This document shows positions 13,345 to 16,964 of a DNA stretch of 16,964 nt, piece by piece; position 1 is the first letter of the stretch; the number at the start of each line of letters is the position of its first letter. The position numbers and the translations under genes are program-made. The notes beneath the pieces are model-generated. The model ran no database searches. It saw nothing but the letters and a program-made list of their open reading frames with translations, and was not told the origin of the DNA. The DNA comes from an uncultured Verrucomicrobiales bacterium (lineage in GTDB: Bacteria > Verrucomicrobiota > Verrucomicrobiia > Verrucomicrobiales > Akkermansiaceae): NCBI GenBank assembly GCA_937905985.1, contig CALCWC010000099.1:1-16964 (forward strand), given 5' to 3'.

Positions 13345-14130
13345 ATGAATGGTTTTCGCGTCACAATATTGGTATTGCTCTGCCTGGCGGTGGGGCTGAT
13401 GTTTTATGTGGTGGCGTACATGATTCCGCAGCAGCAGGAGCGCTATGAGGCCTACAGGGCGGAACAGAGCCAGGATGCCTACCAGCAGCGCAAGGATGAA
13501 CACCGGCAGCGCATGCAGGAGCTGGACCCCGAGCATGAGTCCGATGCCGTGGCCGAGGCCCGCGCCGCCGCAGAGAAGGCCCAGCAGGAGCGCCTCAAGA
13601 AGCTGACCGAGGCGGAGGAGAGCAGCGTGCTGGCCGACGCCCGCCGCAAGCAGGAGGAAGATATGGCCAAGAAGGCCGACGAGGAGGTGGACGAGTCCCA
13701 CCCCATTGGTTTGGTGACCTCTTTCAACCAGGAGTGGAATTCCGTGCTGTTCAAGCCGGTGACCCAGTCTCCCATCAACAATGGCCTGGTGGTGGCCCTG
13801 CGCCGCGGCAACAACATCATCTGTGAGGCGGAGGTTGACAACGTGGACCAGGAATCCGGCCAGGTGAGCGCCCAGATCAAGCAGTCGAGCTTCACCGCGA
13901 ACGCGGACGGCGGTGCGGTGCAGGACGGCCTCCTGCCGGAGGACAAGATGCCGGCGGTTGGCGACGAGGTGATCATCACCCCGTTCGAGACGGTGCAAGA
14001 CCTGCGCCAGGACAACATGAACTTCGGCGCGCCGGTGCCCACGAGCGCGGCCCCGCTCCCCGCCAACAACGGTGCCACGGAAACCGCCGTGCCCATGTCG
14101 GATGAATTGGAACCCCTTCCCATGCCCTGA
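13345..14130 (+). CDS. Membrane-anchored coiled-coil protein of unknown function
   Basis: A 261-aa protein starting MNGFRVTILV. One membrane helix at about residues 5-26 is followed by a long Glu/Gln/Arg/Ala-rich region (about 28-115) with coiled-coil character. A compact domain follows (about 119-213), beginning HPIGLVTSFNQEWNSVLFKP and ending MPAVGDEVIITP. Its alternating hydrophobic strands and the phrase NNGLVVALRRGNNIICEAEV suggest a small beta-barrel similar in style to MreC-like domains; that is only a guess. The tail is Pro/Ala-rich and probably disordered. The start at 13345 is favoured because the predicted transcription start falls there. Its TGA shares one base with the metF ATG, so the two are translationally coupled. 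I do not recognise the family. Confidence 0.8.
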   Translation: MNGFRVTILVLLCLAVGLMFYVVAYMIPQQQERYEAYRAEQSQDAYQQRKDEHRQRMQELDPEHESDAVAEARAAAEKAQQERLKKLTEAEESSVLADARRKQEEDMAKKADEEVDESHPIGLVTSFNQEWNSVLFKPVTQSPINNGLVVALRRGNNIICEAEVDNVDQESGQVSAQIKQSSFTANADGGAVQDGLLPEDKMPAVGDEVIITPFETVQDLRQDNMNFGAPVPTSAAPLPANNGATETAVPMSDELEPLPMP

Positions 14131-15080
14131 TGCCGGAACCCTCCAAAGCCGGGATGTTTGAGAAAACACCCACCTTCTCCTTCGAGTTCTTCCCGCCGAA
14201 GACCCCGGAGGGCGCTGCCAGCCTGCTGGAAACGGTGGAGCGCCTCAAGGCGTTCCGTCCGGCGTTCGTGAGCGTGACCTACGGCGCGGGCGGCAGCTCC
14301 CGAGAGCTCACCCGCGATGTGGTGCAGCGCGTCCAGGCCGGAGGCCTGTCCACCGTGCCGCACATCACCTGCGTGGGGCATTCCGAGGCGGAGATTGCCA
14401 ACATTCTGGAGAGTTATGTCCAGTCCGGCGCGCGCGCGGTGATGGCCCTGCGCGGCGATCCCCCGCAGAACGACCCCTCGTACGACCGCTCGCGCGACGT
14501 GTTCCAGCATGCGGCGCAGCTGGTGGCGTTCATCCGCAAGTGGGAGGAGCAGCGCAAGCTGCCGTTCCGCCTCACCATTGGCGTGGCGGGCTTCCCGGAG
14601 GGGCATCCCGAATCCCGCAACCGCCTGCAGGAGATGGAATTCCTCAAGGCCAAGATGGATGAGGGCGCGGACTACATCTGCACGCAGCTCTTCTTCGACA
14701 ACCACGCGTTTTTCGATTTCCGGGCACGCTGCCGCCTGCTGGGCATATCCGCGCCCATTGTGGCGGGCATCATGCCCATCACCACGCTCAAGGGCATGCA
14801 CCGCATGGCCTCCCTCTCCGCCGGCACCAACTTCCCCGCGCGCCTGCTCAAGGCGCTGCTGCGCGCCGGGGGCGACAGGGAATCCGTGGAGCGCATCGGC
14901 ATCAACTACGCGAGCCAGCAGTGCGCCGAGCTGCTGGACGAGGATGTGGACGGCATCCACTTCTACACCCTCAACAAATCCCGCGCCACCATGGAAATCT
15001 ACCGCAACCTCGGCATCAACAACTATTTTGATGTGGACCGCATCCACAACTTGAGCGAAATTCAAAAACTCCAGTCATGA
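14130..15080 (+). CDS. metF: 5,10-Methylenetetrahydrofolate reductase
   Basis: Reduces 5,10-methylene-THF to 5-methyl-THF with FAD, supplying the methyl group for methionine synthesis. The 316 aa show the whole family pattern on a TIM barrel: FSFEFFPPKTPEG at 16-28 (catalytic Glu E19), VSVTYGAGGSS at 47-57, VPHITCVGH, MALRGDPPQNDP (D110, flavin/folate site), IGVAGFPEGHPES at 150-162, DYICTQLFFDN at 181-191, IVAGIMPITT at 210-219, and GIHFYTLN near the end. Its ATG overlaps the stop of the coiled-coil gene by one base, and its TGA overlaps the next ATG by 4 nt. No S-box, SAM riboswitch or MetJ-like site is visible at the operon promoter, so methionine control is not evident. Confidence 0.97.
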   Translation: MPEPSKAGMFEKTPTFSFEFFPPKTPEGAASLLETVERLKAFRPAFVSVTYGAGGSSRELTRDVVQRVQAGGLSTVPHITCVGHSEAEIANILESYVQSGARAVMALRGDPPQNDPSYDRSRDVFQHAAQLVAFIRKWEEQRKLPFRLTIGVAGFPEGHPESRNRLQEMEFLKAKMDEGADYICTQLFFDNHAFFDFRARCRLLGISAPIVAGIMPITTLKGMHRMASLSAGTNFPARLLKALLRAGGDRESVERIGINYASQQCAELLDEDVDGIHFYTLNKSRATMEIYRNLGINNYFDVDRIHNLSEIQKLQS

Positions 15081-15904
15081 ACAACCAGAACAAAGACGAG
15101 GATATCATGCCCCTCTCCCCGGAGGAAATCAAGGCCATCGGCGAAATCGAGCTCGGCCCCTCCAAGCATGAGCAGTTCCTCAACGAACACTATAAGAAGC
15201 TCCTCTGGGGCGGTATCGCCCTCGGCATCGCCGCAGGTTGCGTCATCGCCTACTTCTCCACACGCAACGACCACAAGCAACAGGCCGCAGCCGTCACCGT
15301 CGCTGCCATGAAGGCCGACGAACCCGGAAAGGTCGCCACCGTGGAGGCTTTCGACGCCGCTTCCCTCGATCTGCTGCAGTCCGAGTACGGTGAAACCCCC
15401 GCCGCCGCCACCGGCGAGCTGCTCAAGGGCATCTCCCTGCTGCGCAACGGCGGTGACAAGGCCACCGCCATCGCCAGCCTGGAGTCCGTGGCTTCCAAGT
15501 CGCCCAGCGTGCTGCTCAAGTCCCGCGCCATCACCGCCATCGCCACGGATTACATGGGCGACGGCAAGAACGAGGAGGCCACCGCCGCCTGGAAGCGCGT
15601 GACCGAACTGCCGGACAATCCCTACACCGCGCTCGCCTTCGTCTGCCTCGGCGATATCGCCAAGGTCTCCGGCGACAAGGACGCCGCCCGCGCCTACTAT
15701 GAGCAGGCCAAGGCCAAGGCCCCCTACAGCGCCCTGGTGCGCGACAGCGTGGTGGACCTCCGCCTCACCCTGCTGGATGTGGACGCCCCCGTGCCCGTCG
15801 CTCCCGCCACCGCCCCCGCCGCTGACGGCTCCGGCGACAACTCCTGGCTCAACCAGGACGTCTCCAACCACTCCGTGGAAACCGACCAGCCCACCAACAA
15901 TTGA
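15077..15904 (+). CDS. YfgM-like membrane-anchored TPR protein
   Basis: A 275-aa protein with a charged cytoplasmic N-terminus (about 1-41), one membrane helix at about 42-61 (LLWGGIALGIAAGCVIAYFS) and an extracytoplasmic helical region to about 225. The helices have TPR character: ATGELLKGISLLRNGGDKAT, LLKSRAITAIATDYMGDGKN, TALAFVCLGDIAKVSGDKDA and AARAYYEQAKAKAPYSALVR. The layout is that of YfgM/TPR_21 proteins, which in E. coli sit with PpiD at the Sec translocon; transfer of that role is inference. The C-terminus is Pro/Ala-rich and then Asn/Ser-rich. It overlaps metF by 4 nt, and its stop codon abuts a run of 13 C. Confidence 0.8.
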   Translation: MNNQNKDEDIMPLSPEEIKAIGEIELGPSKHEQFLNEHYKKLLWGGIALGIAAGCVIAYFSTRNDHKQQAAAVTVAAMKADEPGKVATVEAFDAASLDLLQSEYGETPAAATGELLKGISLLRNGGDKATAIASLESVASKSPSVLLKSRAITAIATDYMGDGKNEEATAAWKRVTELPDNPYTALAFVCLGDIAKVSGDKDAARAYYEQAKAKAPYSALVRDSVVDLRLTLLDVDAPVPVAPATAPAADGSGDNSWLNQDVSNHSVETDQPTNN

Positions 15905-15970
15905 CCCCCCCCCCCCCGCGCGGCTCCGCCGCGCGAACTTAAAAAATTGTAAATCGTAAATCGTAAATCC
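15905..15970. repeat. Composite extragenic repeat, copy 1: C13 tract, GC palindrome, GTAAATC repeats
   Basis: A run of 13 C (15905-15917) directly follows the TPR gene stop. The palindrome CGCGCGGC-TCC-GCCGCGCG (15917-15935) forms a perfect 8-bp stem. AACTT follows at 15936-15940, then an A-rich stretch and GTAAATC three times in tandem (15949-15969). Read in the reverse direction, copy 2 at 16890-16951 has the same order: GC palindrome, AACTT, AAATTGTAAATCGT. The hairpin could end the metF operon transcript. The downstream gene starts only 3 nt after the repeat. Confidence 0.7.
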
Positions 15971-15972
15971 CA

Positions 15973-16803
15973 GTGAGTATCTACCAGGACAACTTCGACA
16001 GCCTCTCCGAGCTGGAGCGCCTCGCCGCCATGGCGCACGACCCCGTGCGCATCCATGAAATCGGCCAGGAGCAGTGGCCCCTCGCCATGATGGCTTGCGG
16101 CCTCATGGCCAGCAATGACGAGGAGAAGCAGGAGGAGAACCTGGATATCTACCCCGTCTTCGCGGAAAAGACCTCTGTGGAGTCCCGCCGCACCAGCATG
16201 CAGATGCTCTGCCGCTTCATCTCCTCACGCAAGGGCGAGGGATGGAAGTCGCTGCTCCCCTACATCCTCTGCGAGCCCGCTCCCGAGGTCGCCGTCAAGG
16301 CCTCCCTCAACCTCGTCACCCTCGCACAGCCCGCTCCGGACACCCCCCTCTCCGGCGTCATCGAGCTCGTGCGCTGCATCAAGGCTGACGACGCCTTGGA
16401 CAACGCCCCCATGCTCAACGCCATGCTCAGCCTGGCGGATATGCGCGCCCTGCCGCTCATGCAGCCCCTCTGCGAGCTGCCCCAGGAGCGCCTGGAGGAC
16501 CTGCTGGACAGCATCTCCATCCCCGCTAACCACATGGCCTGCCAATGGCTGCTGCGCGCGCTGGAGGCTTGCCCCGCCGCCGCACAGGCCGTCGCGGACG
16601 CCCTCTGCCGCATCATGCCTCTCGCCGCCACCATCCTGGACGTGGCGCTCCCCATCCCCTTCTGGGCTTTCGACAAGCCCCAGCCCCAGCCGCTGCACGG
16701 CTGGACACGCGAAGAATACTTCCCCCGCATGCTCACCGAGCTGCAGAAGCACCTCTCCGCAGAACAGATAGACGCCGTCCGCACCGCCTGCGGCGACGCC
16801 TAG
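15973..16803 (+). CDS. Orphan helical protein, possibly HEAT-like
   Basis: A 276-aa protein from a GTG start; a stop codon at 15964-15966 leaves little choice upstream, and the first internal Met is residue 20. No signal peptide or membrane helix is evident, so it is probably cytoplasmic. The sequence is almost wholly helical, with repeated Leu-rich amphipathic pairs (VESRRTSMQMLCRFISSRKG, PEVAVKASLNLVTLAQPAP, NAPMLNAMLSLADMRALPLM) that resemble HEAT/ARM-type repeats without a clear signature. The C-terminus has an aromatic/Pro stretch (IPFWAFDKPQPQPLHGW). No Shine-Dalgarno sequence is visible. It lies between two inverted composite repeats and 12 nt ahead of tRNA-Arg. I do not recognise the family. 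Confidence 0.75.
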   Translation: MSIYQDNFDSLSELERLAAMAHDPVRIHEIGQEQWPLAMMACGLMASNDEEKQEENLDIYPVFAEKTSVESRRTSMQMLCRFISSRKGEGWKSLLPYILCEPAPEVAVKASLNLVTLAQPAPDTPLSGVIELVRCIKADDALDNAPMLNAMLSLADMRALPLMQPLCELPQERLEDLLDSISIPANHMACQWLLRALEACPAAAQAVADALCRIMPLAATILDVALPIPFWAFDKPQPQPLHGWTREEYFPRMLTELQKHLSAEQIDAVRTACGDA

Positions 16804-16815
16804 CCCATCCATCAC

Positions 16816-16887
16816 GGTCTCGTAGTTCAATGGATAGAACGGCCCTCTCCTAAAGGGCAAATGTGGGTTCGATTCCCGCCGGGACTA
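16816..16887 (+). tRNA. tRNA-Arg (anticodon CCU)
   Basis: A 72-nt tRNA. The acceptor strands GGTCTCG and CGGGACT (16880-16886) pair with two G-U wobbles, and the discriminator is A at 16887. The D-stem is GTTC/GAAC. The anticodon stem GCCCT/AGGGC holds loop CTCCTAA, giving anticodon CCT for AGG codons. The T-arm is GTGGG-TTCGATT-CCCGC. CCA is not encoded. It follows the orphan helical gene by 12 nt and is followed at once by the second composite repeat. Confidence 0.95.
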
Positions 16888-16889
16888 TT

Positions 16890-16951
16890 GGATTTACAAT
16901 CTACAATTGACGATTTACAATTTGGGAAGTTAGCCGCGCCGTTCGGCGCGG
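16890..16951. repeat. Composite extragenic repeat, copy 2 (opposite orientation)
   Basis: GGATTTACAAT (16890-16900), CTACAATTGA and CGATTTACAATTT (16911-16923) are followed by AAGTT (16927-16931) and the palindrome CCGCGCCG-TT-CGGCGCGG (16934-16951). The reverse complement therefore reads GC palindrome, AACTT, AAATTGTAAATCGT, ending GTAAATCC, the order seen in copy 1. The palindromes differ in sequence but not in design. The element sits just past the tRNA-Arg 3' end and could act as its terminator on the plus strand. Confidence 0.7.
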
Positions 16952-16964
16952 GAGCGGGTGGGTT

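Noticed and set aside
15949..15969. CRISPR-like array
   Set aside because: The GTAAATC units are 7 bp and contiguous without spacers, and no cas genes are present.

Overview
The window is GC-rich DNA from a bacterium with a Gram-negative envelope. The gene set (a LolC/E-type permease, GYF_2-RDD and DUF486 membrane proteins, a class II lysyl-tRNA synthetase, a topoisomerase III with C-terminal repeats, MetF and a YfgM-like TPR protein) would fit a Verrucomicrobiota or Akkermansia-like genome. That placement is an inference from style; no marker here proves it. Several starts sit almost on the predicted transcription start and most lack a Shine-Dalgarno sequence.

Layout. (1) 264-2865, plus strand: an ABC permease with an extra periplasmic insertion, then a GYF_2-RDD membrane protein. 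(2) 2866-2932: two GC-rich hairpins facing each other across a CCTAAT repeat, between convergent operons. (3) 5718-2926, minus strand: lysS, a two-lobed retropepsin-like exported protein and a DUF486 membrane protein, 6 and 12 nt apart, behind a near-perfect promoter. (4) 5833-5916: tRNA-Leu(UAA). (5) 5964-7553: a complete three-gene hipBST-type toxin-antitoxin locus with two related inverted-repeat operators upstream. (6) 7576-8114: an uninterrupted run of 43 T and an AT-richer orphan gene. (7) 13163-8136, minus strand: topB, an SBF-like transporter, a YwaF/TIGR02206 membrane protein and a YbgC-like thioesterase, closely spaced. (8) 13345-15904, plus strand: a membrane-anchored coiled-coil protein, metF and a TPR protein, joined by 1-nt and 4-nt overlaps. 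(9) 15905-16951: two copies, in opposite orientation, of a composite repeat (GC palindrome + AACTT + GTAAATC-type repeat) that bracket an orphan helical protein gene and tRNA-Arg(CCU).

How the parts relate. Most of the window is housekeeping: translation (lysS, two tRNAs), DNA topology (topB), one-carbon metabolism (metF) and envelope proteins. The accessory part is 5917-8114. Its centre is the HipBST module: HipT is a HipA-fold kinase with both catalytic motifs and a Ser-Phe-Ser glycine-rich loop, HipS is the detached N-terminal HipA domain, and HipB is a very short helix-turn-helix protein. The strongest leads are the Trp-free HipS, the paired operators, the T43 tract with its orphan gene, the double-DTG protein in the lysS operon, and the inverted composite repeats. 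No transposase, integrase, phage gene or CRISPR array was seen.
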